Source of the DNA: Zonotrichia leucophrys gambelii
Lineage: Eukaryota; Chordata; Aves; Passeriformes; Passerellidae
DNA length: 64,000 nt
Direction: 5' to 3'
Assembly (NCBI RefSeq): GCF_028769735.1
Contig: NC_088179.1
Coordinates: forward strand, 310,001-374,000
Part shown: piece after piece, positions 23,344 to 34,600 of the stretch
Layout of the letters: every line of letters starts with the position of its first letter
How positions within the stretch are numbered: position 1 is the first letter of the stretch
Position numbers and translations under genes: made by a program
Notes under the pieces: model-generated
The model's database searches: none
What the model saw: only the letters and a program-made list of their open reading frames with translations
Told to the model about the DNA's origin: nothing

Positions 23344-23712
23344 AAAGCAAGGCACAGCTTCCCAAGGATTTTCTGGGAATCACTGTGAGGAACCTCAGAG
23401 AAAGAAAAAACAATTCTTATCTCATTTACTGCTCCTGTGTTGTTCACAAGTGGAATGCATTGAGGAAGATTGTTTACCTGAAGGGAATTGGTGATTGGAT
23501 TCTGGTGTGAGTGTTGTGATTCACTGACCATTTGAATCCAGGTGTGTGTGGGGACTGTGGGCTGACAGCCACGAGATCCTGGGCAGTTGAGTTGGGTGCT
23601 TGGCAGATTCTGTTTAGATGTAATATAGTATAATAAAGTAATTAATTACCCTTCTGATATCAATGGAGTCAGATGCATCACTCTTCCCTTTGTCAGGGGT
23701 GGCCTTGCTTTT
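23344..23712 (+). mobile_element. Diverged LTR of the A/B group, plus strand
   Basis: The stretch retains family A/B landmarks: ACCTCAGAGAAAGAAAAAAC, CTCCTGTGTTGTTCACAAG, GGAATGCATTGAGGAAGATT, and near the 3' end AATAAA at 23632-23637 followed by CTTCTGATATCAATGGAGTC. Its middle (GTGGGGACTGTGGGCTGACA) is not found in the other copies. The ends are approximate and no target duplication was identified. It is more decayed or from a different subfamily than the copies at 8054 and 17660. Confidence 0.75.
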
Positions 23713-24002
23713 ACTGTACAGCTTCACATCCCACCTGGACACCAGTCTATTTTAGCAGGTTAATATCTGTGTGCTTGATCTGGAGAAAAAACCGATGCAA
23801 CTGTCTTTAGAGAAATGTGCCATATGTTTTTGAGCCAAACAGGAGTCACATAGCACAGAAATGTTCATTCTCTCTGCCTCATATAGCCTACTTTTTTAAT
23901 TTTTAAAAACATAACTAGCATCTTTATGACAGCTCAGTGTTTTTGTACAGAGGGAGGTTTTCCTGCACAGCTGAATACCATGGAAGAAAACATTAAGATA
24001 GT
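23713..24002. other. Short non-coding spacer
   Basis: No feature was recognised between the two LTRs. Confidence 0.4.
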
Positions 24003-24423
24003 TGTGTATTGTAGTTTCAGGGATGCCCTGACAAAGGCAGGAATGATGAATCTAACTCCATGTTCTCAGAAAGCTAATTTATTATTTTATAACACTATAT
24101 TATATTAAAGAATACTACACAAAACTATAGAATACAGAAAGGATATTTACTGAATGCTAAAAAGATAATAATGAAAACTCCTGACTCTCTCCAGAGCCCT
24201 GACACAGCTTGGCCCTGATTGGCCAAAGAGTGAAAACAACTCCCAGCAGAATCCAATGGAACAATCACCTGTGGGTAAACAATCTCCAAACACATTCCAC
24301 ATGAGCACAACACAGGAGAAGCAAATGAGGTAAGAATTGTTTTCCTTTTTCTCTGAGGCTTGTCAGCTTCCCAGGAGAGGAATCCTGGGTGAAGGGATTT
24401 TATTAGAGAATGAGAATGCCACA
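24003..24423 (-). mobile_element. Near-complete solo LTR, family A, minus strand
   Basis: The plus strand starts TGTGTATTGTAG and ends GAGAATGCCACA, with the same internal order as the copy at 4935-5341: a minus-strand AATAAA near 24078-24090, the GGCCCTGATTGGCCAAAGAG block, and the GTGGGTAAACAATCTCCAAA block. The edges do not give an exact 6-bp duplication; GTTGTG (24001-24006) and GTTCTG (24424-24429) differ by one base but would shift the start. The 107-codon minus-strand frame inside is LTR sequence. Confidence 0.9.
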
Positions 24424-27400
24424 GTTCTGGGGCCTGATGCTGCTTCACCAGGTTATTTGCTAGACTACCCCTCTCTCTGTGAAACCCTCACTGGTGGCAC
24501 TCACAGGGCACTAACAAGGAGCAGCTTCTTGCTTTGCTTGTGGAGAAGAAGTGCCAGGACCAAAGGAGACTCACTCCAACAGCTGGTTAGCTTCCAGCTG
24601 TTCTGATACATTGATTTCCAAATACTTCTTCTCCATGCATGTGACTAAAAGGCCTTTAAAGGTCTCAGGAGCAGCCACTTGAACCAACAGGTCTCAGAGC
24701 TGGGGTGTGAGTGCTCTGGGGCAGCAGATTTGGTTAGCACAGCCCAGAGGGAAGGAGGGCTGGCTGCTGTCCCTGCCACAGCTGCACCACCCCTGCTGCC
24801 CAGCCCGGCACCTCAGAGCCTGGGAATGGAGAGCAATTCCATATCTGAGCCCAGCACAATGAGAAAATTGTTACAGCTCCCATGGGGCAGCAGCAGTTCA
24901 GAATGTGCTATATGCACAGCTTGAGAGCACACTACTGCTGGCCAGGCAATTTGGTGGGGTGCATTTTCTCTGTCAGAGATTTTAGGCTGAGAATTAGAAA
25001 AACCACAGATTCTGGAGTTATATGGCAGATCTCTGTCAATTCCAAACAGTAATTACTCAATGGGAGTTCAAATGAAGAATATTTATTTCTATTATTCTCC
25101 ATTATAGTGCAGAAGCAAATGAAAACTGAAGTTATTAATAAAATAGCAAGTTCCAGATATGTGTATTCAGCAGAATGAATAAAAAGGTAAGCATTTTAGG
25201 TTTTAATTATTACTTAAGTAATTCTAAGACTATCAATAAAATACCAAACAGGTTCACAATTCAGCCTTGGTTTGCAGTACATGGAGGAAGCTCTGTTGGG
25301 GGGCAGCTTTATAAGTGAATATTTTTAAAGGACTTAGAGCTACAGAAGAAACTGGTCAAGGGATTTCTGGTACATTCTCTGATGGCATATACACAGTTGA
25401 ATAACTTCCAGGTGACTCAGTTTATAGACCCATCTAATTCAGAAAATATTTTCATTTTACAGCAGGAATATTTGTAATACGCTAGTACATTTGTTTTCCA
25501 AACAGGGTTTCAAATAAACTAGGCAGCTCTGTTGTCTTCCTTCCAAGTTCTTGGTAAACACATTTCAATCCTCCTCAGTCTTCTTCAGGTTTTACTCTAG
25601 ATTTAGAGGAAAGAGGACATAAGTGTTGCACAGTATGTTCTGGAACAGCGTAGCAGAACAAAGTCATTCATAAGATAAAATAATCAGTTCTATAGTCTTG
25701 TAAACTGAGACACGCAGTAAAAAGATCCCCAAAACCACACACACACACACACACAAATCTACAAAACCAGAAAACCCCAAACTATCAAACCCTAAGAATG
25801 ACAAGAATTAATTTGCTTTTGCACTAAGGGCAAAACTGGCTCCTGGACAAGAATTGGACCAAATGTACTCAAAAAGTTCTGTTTTTACAAGAAAATACCA
25901 CTTTTAATCACTCTTACCGAGTTACTGTAAATACTGACAGCTGGATTTAGAAATCTGAATGAACATGAACTTTGAAGTTCGTTCACTGGATGAGGATTCA
26001 CAAAAATATTTCAAAATGAGAGCCCCGCTGCCAAATCTGTGGCTTTTGTACCATACAGTTGGTGATTGAGAAATTCCCCATGTCCACTTACAGTGGAAAT
26101 GTATCCTATTTAGTGTGGTAGCCAGATTTTTAACAAGGTTTAAGCATTTTCAGGTAGGAATCCTCCCAGGATGCTCAAGACTCTATAGAAGTTATAATAA
26201 GGAATATATGGGGAGAAAGTCTGTGTCCATTTGATTGATCTATGACAATAACCAGACACTTTAAACAAAACAAAAATACATCAGTTCCTGGCATGCCTTT
26301 GATTATACACTCTGGGAAAGTCCTAGGTCTAAACTCATGCTCTGAGGAGAATATCCTCCCTCAGTAGAAAACTAAGTTGCCATTTAATGCTGCCTGGTCT
26401 GAATGAGCAAACTCATATTGGAAACAAGATATGTGAAGTCTGACAGTCAATTTTACCTGCTGCTTTATGAGATAAGGCAACTCTCTGCATAGTAATAGTG
26501 ATTTCAGTTTTCTTATTACCTCCTGGGCAAGCTTTGCACAGTGTCAGGTTTTTGTGACCATTTTCATTCCAGCTCTGCTGTGTTATTCTGTGCTTTACCA
26601 CTGTATTGATCCTTGCTTTTTTATAACACTCACTGTAATTTTCATACTTAATTCAACTTTGTGTTAACATTATAAACATAAATGCAACCAAATACTGCAG
26701 GATTCAAGGGTTTATTAAACATTTTAACACTACTTATCAGCCTCTTTTTGTTATTGCCCTTTGCTCTTCAGGAAATCCTGTGTTCCTAGAAACCACAGTA
26801 CCCAGAATTAACCTTAAAAAGCATTATACTTCTTATCTTTCCTAACATTCAATACCAAATATGTAGCATTGCCTGTGGTTCAGCCTTAAAGGAGCTCCCC
26901 TGCAGAAAAACCTGCTTTTCTAATTCAAGCTTCAGGCACAAGATAATTTTTTTTTGGCTCGTCATTATTGACTGTAGGTTCAATCTGCTCAAGGGAATAA
27001 TTTATCACCACACTCTGATTTCCAGGTGCATAAGACAGATGAGCTAATTATGCTGGTAACTTACAACAGGCTTGGCTACTTGCACTGGAGCTACACCAAA
27101 ATGTGGTGGACCACAGTGTGCAAAAGCTGGCTTTGTGCAGAAATGCTCAATATGCTCTCTGCATCCTGCTATCCTTCACTTGGGATAATTCATCTGACTC
27201 CTGCAGTTATGTGCCTGTGCTGATGCAGCCTGGCTCACTGATGCCACAGAAATTTATCCCTGCTAATGCTCTGGCACAGTCACTTCTGTACCAGGAACCA
27301 ACAATGTGTGTTCTCTTGCTCTGTAATAAATGTAATGTCTTGTGATTCACATTCACAGAAAAATGCTGAGAGAGGTGTTCAGCCTGATTCTTGCATCCAA

Positions 27401-27719
27401 GCTATATTCAAGGCAAAACTAAAAATGTGCATTGAAAAAACACTTTGTCAGCTGCTCCCAGTAACAACAGCTGGTTACAACCCTTTAGCTCTTTTCCTCT
27501 CAGGAAAGGAAGTGAAACCTGGGGCATCATCACAGCCAGCTGTTCACCATCTGGGACTCTCCTGTCATTGGCAGGAGGTCTTAGCTCTGTGTTTCAGGTG
27601 CTTTGTAACTCTCTGAACACACTCACACAAGCTGAGACAGAACTGAGTGGCAGAAGTCAGGACAGACCTGTCACATTTTGGATCAACAGCTTGCTCCTCC
27701 AAGTCTGGATAAGGAGATC
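24424..27719. other. Non-coding DNA between two family A LTRs
   Basis: The interval contains a GC-richer patch at about 24700-24830 and a CA microsatellite at 25736-25755. Two overlapping plus-strand frames (27266-27616 and 27445-27804) run up to or into the next LTR and have no recognisable motif. No primer-binding site, polypurine tract or pol motif was seen, so this is not treated as the internal part of a provirus. Confidence 0.4.
25736..25755. repeat. (CA)10 microsatellite
   Basis: Ten uninterrupted CA units. Confidence 0.97.
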
Positions 27720-28139
27720 TGTTATTGTATTTGTGGGTGCCCCATGGCAGGAAGGAATGATGAATCTCACTCCATGTTCTCAGAAGGCTAATTTATTATA
27801 CTAACTTTATGATACTATATTAAAGAATACTATACTATACTGAAGAATACAGAAAGGATACTTACTCAGAGCTAGAAAGATAATAATGAAAACTCCTGAC
27901 TCTCTCCAGAGCCCTGACACAGCTTGGCCCTGATTGGCCAAAGAGTGAAAACAACTCCCAGCAGAATCCAATGGAACAATCACCTGTGGGTGAACAATCT
28001 CCAAACACATTCCACATGAGCACAACACAGGAGAAGCAAATGAGATCAGAATTGTTTTCCTTTTCTCTGAGGCTTGTCAGCTTCCCAGGAGAGAAATCCT
28101 GAGTGAAGGGATTTTTCAGAAAATATGAATGTGACAATC
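27720..28139 (-). mobile_element. Near-complete solo LTR, family A, minus strand
   Basis: The plus strand begins TGTTATTGTATTTGTGGG and ends near GAATGTGACAATCA, with all family A blocks in reverse order. The minus-strand AATAAA lies near 27791-27797. The CCAAT-box region is the GGCCCTGATTGGCCAAAGAG block. No matching 6-bp duplication was found, so the exact right end (28136 or 28139) is open. It is very similar to the copies at 24003 and 60126. Confidence 0.9.
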
Positions 28140-30982
28140 ATTGACTTCATCTAGACACTGCTCAATTAACTCTCCCTTCCTCTTCTGTACCTTTTTCACC
28201 TGCATCTCCCCTCCCTCCTCAATGCCACAAGAACTGTAAGGTTACCAAGTTCAGCCTCAGAAACAACAACAAAAAAAAAACCCCAAACAAACCAAACCCA
28301 CAGACTCCAGCAGATTCTCAGGTGTGGAAAACCCAGTTCAGTTACATTTGCAAAGACCTTCTCTTTAATTGTTCACAATAGGAGGTTTCAGCAGTAATAA
28401 GCAATTCTGTCAAGCTCAGTAACAGTAAGGGCAACATTAGTGCTGTGCATATGCACACATTCTCATCTGTTTTCATACTGTGCATGGATTTCCTGCACAA
28501 TAGACTAATATCAATTTTCCCATGCTTCACAGCTTGGTTTTGATAAGTTAAGGAAAAGTGGATAAAATACCAGTGTTGAATATTTATTTGCTGGCTTATT
28601 TCATTTCAGTGTTTAAGGGGAATAGCATACACTTTCCTAGAAAATATTTTCTTCAAATTGCTTCTCAATTGGTCTGATGTCATCCAGAGTATTTGTGTCC
28701 ACAATGAATAATGCATTAAAAAAGAGTATTTTTTCACAGATAAAAGAAGGAAGTAATTTTAGCTCCATATCAGCACTATTTCAGAATTTTCAGTATAATT
28801 TCAGAGTAAAGTTTTTATATTGTTGGTTGTCTGGGATTTTTTTTTTCTTTTGTGCTATTACAGCATGAACAAGCCAAAAGAAACAAATCTGTGTTGTGAG
28901 ATGACAATACACTGAGCTCAATTTAATCAGTCTAAAAGTTTGTGAATTGAAAGCTGTACACTCCTGGTATGCTCCTAAGAATTGAGGGTGGAAGGTTCAA
29001 GTCAGGGACTCTGTGCATTAAATCCTGTAACTCATGAAATCACTGTACTCATGCAAGGCACGGCTGTGCCTTGTTACTGCTGCAAACCCAGGGCACGTAT
29101 TTGGCCTTCCTGGTTCTGAAACATGCTCTGAAAAGAGCTATTTTCCCTAAGAAATAATTAATAAGCTGTTTTAAGGAGCCTTTCTGATAAGGGTTTTTCC
29201 TTTACAGGCAAACTGTTCATCACTTTTAGGTTTGACCTGAAAGCGATGCATTGTTCAGAATGAAAAAACATTAAACCCCACATTTCTCAGCTTATGCTTA
29301 ATATTTTAATATTAAAAATATATGTTAATTCCTACTCATTTTTGTATCTACTTATGGAGAGCTAGAGATTGCAAGGTATGCGGGCTAGCCATTTTTAAAG
29401 GCACTCCTTGGAGTCATAATGAGCATTTGATTTGCATGTTCTTTGAATAAAGTAGTTTATCCAGACTGGCTCTGGACTAGCCAGAGACTTTCTGTGTTTC
29501 TATGAACAACTGAATTCTTTGCAGCCATCCCACAAGCAACAGTCTGAGGTGCTTGGGCCCCACATTCACAAGGCAGAGCCTTGCAAAGAGTTGTTTTCCT
29601 TCAATGCAAAATTCCTTCACAGAAATTCAAACCACAGAATACAATAATGTTCTGTAGCTCACTCTGGTTTATGTTTAACCATTTTAGCTCAGACTTACCC
29701 AGACTGTCCCTCAGAGGGGAGATAGGAGCTCAGACTAAAGGAATGAAGGAGAACAGAGGCTACACCTCTTTATGATGGTCTCAGAGTAAGAAACTGCAAT
29801 CTGTAGTTTTCCTACTGTATTGTGATGGGAAAGCCACAACTTTATTTTTTGATTGTCTTCATTTCTTGTCATCTCTGTTATGAATACAGATGTCATGAAT
29901 AACTCAGCCATTTTCCATTTGGCAAATCCTAAATAAACTGATACTTCATGAGTAAGTAGAGATAGCAGGTTTGAACAGCTGAATGTATTTAGCAAAGGCA
30001 TTCAAATTATTACAACATTTGAACACATATAATCCTACCAACTGCACCCGAATGTGGTCACATTCACCCAAATGTAGGTGGTAACCATGTCAGGATTCCA
30101 AAATCTTTCACAGCCAGGATCTTGTCCATTCTTTGAAGAGTCAGTTATTTTAGTTATCAGGTGATGTGTTTTGTAATTAGTATCCCAGGAGGTGCACATA
30201 AGAAAAATGCAAAACTTTCATATGAAAGCAATCAAACCATGTAAGCAAGCAGAAATATCTTAGCTGCAGAGGAATAAATTGTGCAGAATAGACTACAGCA
30301 CCAAGCATATGATACACAAGAAACCTTAATTTAGATGCTAATTAACCCAAATGTAAGAATTACAGGGTTAATTAAGCAACATATCCCTCTCACAATTTTA
30401 TCTGCTGCAGACACAGGTGAGAGGAGAAGGATCTTACCATTTGATTAAATTAGCCACAAGCCACACTGGGAAGTTATGATAAACATTTTTGGAAAGCATT
30501 TAATTATGAGCCCTAAATAGGATGGATTCTGCATTTAGATTACATCCATTTTTATTATTGGACATGAAATATCAAATGATCAAGAAAACAGGCACTTCAA
30601 CAGCTATGTAATAAATGCTTCTCCTGCAGCACAGTTGTAAAACCAAAACACATATTTCTAATCAGTTTAGTTGTAACCAGTATGCAGAAAACTCATTTAG
30701 TTTAAATTAAATCCTTATTTCAAGCACAGTGTGACCACTCCTGGTACAGTGGCTTGTTGCATGGCAATTTTCTTTTCCTTGTCTGTGACACCACCCCAGC
30801 TCCCTGTAAATCAGCATTCTCTGCTCAGACTCAGGCAGCTGCTTTGTTGGGTAATGGAACAGAAGTTAGGGAATGGAAGAGAAGCCTTCATGCAGATAAG
30901 ATTTTTTAGGTTTATCCTTTGGGAATTGAGAGAATTCCATGATGTTTATAAACAATTGTCCTTATTTGAGTATTGATTCTGC
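28140..30982. other. Unique-looking non-coding DNA
   Basis: No gene or classified repeat was recognised. A poly-A/C patch at 28266-28300 is low complexity. The stretch 30200-30560 is rich in TTAATTA and TAATTA words, as enhancers often are, but nothing more specific can be said. Confidence 0.4.
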
Positions 30983-31052
30983 AAGAACCATCAACAGCTT
31001 CTTTAACTTACAGCATCTAAAGACATTCCTTCCCTAACAAGCCAGCTTGCAG
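30983..31052 (+). repeat. Direct repeat, copy 1 of a 70-bp duplicated segment
   Basis: The 70 bases here match 31386-31455 at 64 positions without gaps. The pair shares AAAGACATTCCTTCCCTAAC and is separated by about 330 bases. It marks either a local segmental duplication or two copies of an unclassified repeat. Confidence 0.85.
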
Positions 31053-31385
31053 GAGGAAAACTTGTTCCTCACCAACCTCAAGAGTGAGAGATCCTTGGCT
31101 CTCTCTCTATGTACATGACCTATTGTGTCAAATTTAATTATAGCAGGAAAAATCCATCTTTAGTTAAGGATGTTGCTCACTTTTACAGTATATTTAAAAA
31201 TCAGACATCACAGGAGGACCATGAATCATGGGAAAACTTACTCTGCTAATACCCAGTGCAAGAATGCTTGCTTTTACAAAACACAGAAGTGAAAGGTTTG
31301 TTCATCAGTATCAACCAGACTGTAATGATAATTTTATACCTTTGGGGCCTGAGTTAAAAAAAAAAAAAAATCAACATCAACAAGA

Positions 31386-31455
31386 AAGAACCATCAACAA
31401 CTGCTTTAACCTACAACATCCAAAGACATTCCTTCCCTAACAAGCCAGATTGCAG
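31386..31455 (+). repeat. Direct repeat, copy 2 of a 70-bp duplicated segment
   Basis: Partner of 30983-31052, same orientation, six mismatches in 70. It is preceded by a 15-base run of A (31356-31370). Confidence 0.85.
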
Positions 31456-31532
31456 CAAGATTTGTGAGCAAACCTCAGGTGTGTCCTTCCAGCTGGCAAA
31501 TCCCCATTTTTATCAGCTGAGGAGTGCAAATG

Positions 31533-31624
31533 TAAAGCAGCCAGGTAAGAAACCTTCCACTCCACTTAAAAAAAACCTTCCAAACAACCCCTAAAGCAGC
31601 CAGGTAGGAAACCTTCCACTCTAC
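31533..31624 (+). repeat. Tandem duplication, 33-bp core, period 59
   Basis: TAAAGCAGCCAGGTAAGAAA and the following CCTTCCACT(C/T)(C/T)AC occur at 31533-31565 and 31592-31624, differing at two of 33 positions. The spacer also contains AAACCTTCCA, part of the same unit. Confidence 0.85.
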
Positions 31625-34600
31625 ATGGTACACTCCATTGAAACTCCCCCCATGAAACAACTAATTAGAATAATGGCTAGAAAATATTGTAATTGAAGGC
31701 CTTTAGCCCTGTTGTGTTTACAGAGGCTTAGCACAATGTGACGTTCTCTGAAATTATTTGTGTGGGGTTCATTTCTCCTGCTGGTTTACTTCCAACATTT
31801 TTTAAAAATGAGGTCTAGAAATGAAGTAATTTTCTTCAGCTATTTCGTTCTGAAGATTCAGCAAAAAAGCACCCTGGCAGAGAATTCCAAACAACAACTC
31901 ATGACTCACAAATAAAACTATTCTATAAGCACTGCAAATCCCATGAGGAAAAATATCCTATTAAGAACGTTCAGAATGATGCACAGGGTTTTCAGATTAG
32001 TTGTACTTTAATAAAATGGTAAATGCTGAATTTGGCCTATTAATACTTCACCAAATGGCAGAGGCCTAGGCCCAGGGTGCACTGGGGATTTTACAGAAAG
32101 TCAAAGAATGTACCTGACCTATTAGGTTCAAGGAAAATTTGTAAATTGAAAGCCAACTCAAGCATTCCAGGGCATGAATTCCATGAAGTAGCATTTTTTT
32201 CTTCATGGGTTCCAAATGCAAATATTTAACAGGATATTTTTGACCATGCCACCATACTGAACAAAAGCAAGATGGGGAAAAAAAAATGAAAAATTTGTTT
32301 TCCAAATCTGCTCTACATTTTCCTAAACTGTTTTTTAACCAGACTGTTATCTTCAGAAATTTAAGCTGGAAAATGTACTGAATGATACTAGAAATTCTAG
32401 TTTAGTTTCTTGTGCTTTCTGAAAATACCATACAGGAAGAAATTAATGATGTTTTCACTGCTGTCTCAGCTGCTTCAGTAGTTGGCCCTGAGCTTAATTC
32501 CCAGATCATTGCTGTTCCTAGAAAAGTCTCATTTGAGAGAGCTCATAGTGCAGGTTCCCAAAGTAACCCAGATGAGCACCTTTACAGCTTAATGCCTAAA
32601 CTACACAAACTGTCACACCTAAAGTCACTGCAGAAGAGTAAATGACAGGAAAATACTGAATTGGAAATTCTCCATTTGATAAAAGAGCAGGGTAGGGAGA
32701 TGTCTTACACCAGGAGAGTCAGGACATAGCAGACTAAATTTTTACTGTGTTGTTCTCTCAACATTTCTGGCTCTGTAAACATTTATCTGCCCATTTTATA
32801 GGGTTCAGTCACTTCTCAGAGCTCTCCCACAAGCCAGTCATTTTAATGTTAACCAAATATTGAACTCCCTGCAAGTCAATAAAAACATTTATTGACTAAA
32901 ATATGCAGTCTACAAACATGCACAGTTAGAGGGCTTCTGTTATGAAAGAGTGACAAAGTAGAAAGAGGAAATCAGCAAATTTGAAAAAATGAGCAATTCT
33001 CTGACATTATAGTTAGAAAAATGCACAGTATTAAGAATAGTATTTATATTTACTGGAATAAATCTTATTTAGTACCAAAATAAGATACAGAAAAATGTAT
33101 ATTTACAAAGGCACAGAAGACTCTACTCTGCTACCCTTAGAAAGAAATGGTTTTTTGGGTGTTATTGGCATCTTCAAGCTTGTTCACCTAAACCTTTAAT
33201 ATCATTCATATTACATAACAAAGATGACTCAGGTTCAAACCCCATGACCCTGTCAGCAAAAAAAAAAATTCTGCATCTCTTGATATTTCACCTCTAAAGA
33301 TGAAATGCAAGAAACCAATGAATATTCCTACCTCTGCAAGAAAGAATAGTGTAGAAAATCCCATTGTCTCTAAGGTCATACAAGGAATGGCTTCCAATAT
33401 CTATTTATGCTCCATCAACCACTTCCATATTTTTTGAGTATACTTTATCCATTTCTGTTTTAAGATTTTATCTGATTGTTTCAAGAAGCCACAGTGTGAA
33501 GAAGAAATGTAGAGAAGCACTGACTGTTCAAGTTTTGTGGTCATTTCAAAACATCATTTTACAGTGGGTATTTAACTATTTGCCTTTGTTTTATCAAGTA
33601 ATTTCAAATTTCTTTCCTTCCCAAAGCCACAGGAATTCATGAAAACAATTTAAAGAAATATTTGGCAAATTTCTAATGGATATGAACCATCTGTAATAAG
33701 GGGGGGACATAAATTGGTATTTGGAGTACTACAGAGCATGAACCCTGCTATGGAGAAAGCAGAAATCAATTAAGAATGAAAAGCTTTTTAGGAGCAGCCT
33801 AATTCACTTGGATAGCTCCATAACAATTATTAAATCTTCATTTGCAATGTGGATTTCCCTACCTCCTGAGAAGTTGTATAGATTCTATGTGCCAGGACTG
33901 GAATCAATAGAACATTCTCAGTGAATTTCATTCACTTCCTCTCCTTGCAAACATAATTCATCGGGGTTCTGGCAGCTTCCAGACACACAATGGATTCCAT
34001 GAAAACGGGGATTCATGTTTTTCTTCATCGGGGTGCTCCAGACCTATTCAGATGTGGCAAAACCCCAATAATTACTCTTGCAGCCCAAGAGTGGCTTGGT
34101 CTAACCTATGGAACTGGCTGCTCTTCATGGAAGTGTTGTTAATCATGATGAATCCTTTAATTATGCACATAAATGGTCTGTGTTCTCCTAGAGAACATCC
34201 AGTATGACTGGAATATTCTCAGTTACATAAAGGCTCGATCCTGGCTGTAGCTTTTTTAAAATAATTAACCCAAATTGCTGCAAAGCCCAAGATCAGATAG
34301 TGCTTGTTTGAGTCAGGAGGCACTGGGGGAATGGCAGCACTGTGACAGCGAAATGAGAATGGGTTATTGTGGCATTAAACGACCATAAATCACACACATA
34401 AAGTAAAAAAAAGAAAAACCCAAAAGACTTCTTCACCTGATAAGCTTGTGTTTTCAGTGTTCCTTACAGAGTCAATGAGATTTAACGTCAAAAAGATCAC
34501 TAAATACATAGTTCTAAAGAAGAACTACAGGTTTATGCTTCTGGATATAAGCTTAATAATAAATCTTAAAAATAATTTTAACAGTTATACACATAATTAA

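Noticed and set aside
8164..28137. Similar predicted peptides recurring at 8148-8357, 24125-24448 and 27807-28137, looking like a small multicopy gene family
   Set aside because: They lie inside copies of the same LTR. The similarity is in the DNA and appears in two frames at once, with copies broken differently. That is shared repeat ancestry, not coding constraint.
24003..28139. Two same-orientation family A LTRs 3.3 kb apart as the ends of one provirus
   Set aside because: No primer-binding site follows the right-hand (5') LTR, no polypurine tract precedes the left-hand one, the interval shows no gag, pol or env motif, and the outer flanks do not match. Two independent solo LTRs fit better.
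31356..31370. A15 run as the tail of a processed pseudogene
   Set aside because: No gene-like sequence precedes it and no flanking duplication was found. An isolated A run is common.
33232..33242. GGTTCAAACCC resembling a tRNA B box
   Set aside because: No A box, cloverleaf stems or anticodon arm can be placed upstream. It is a chance match.
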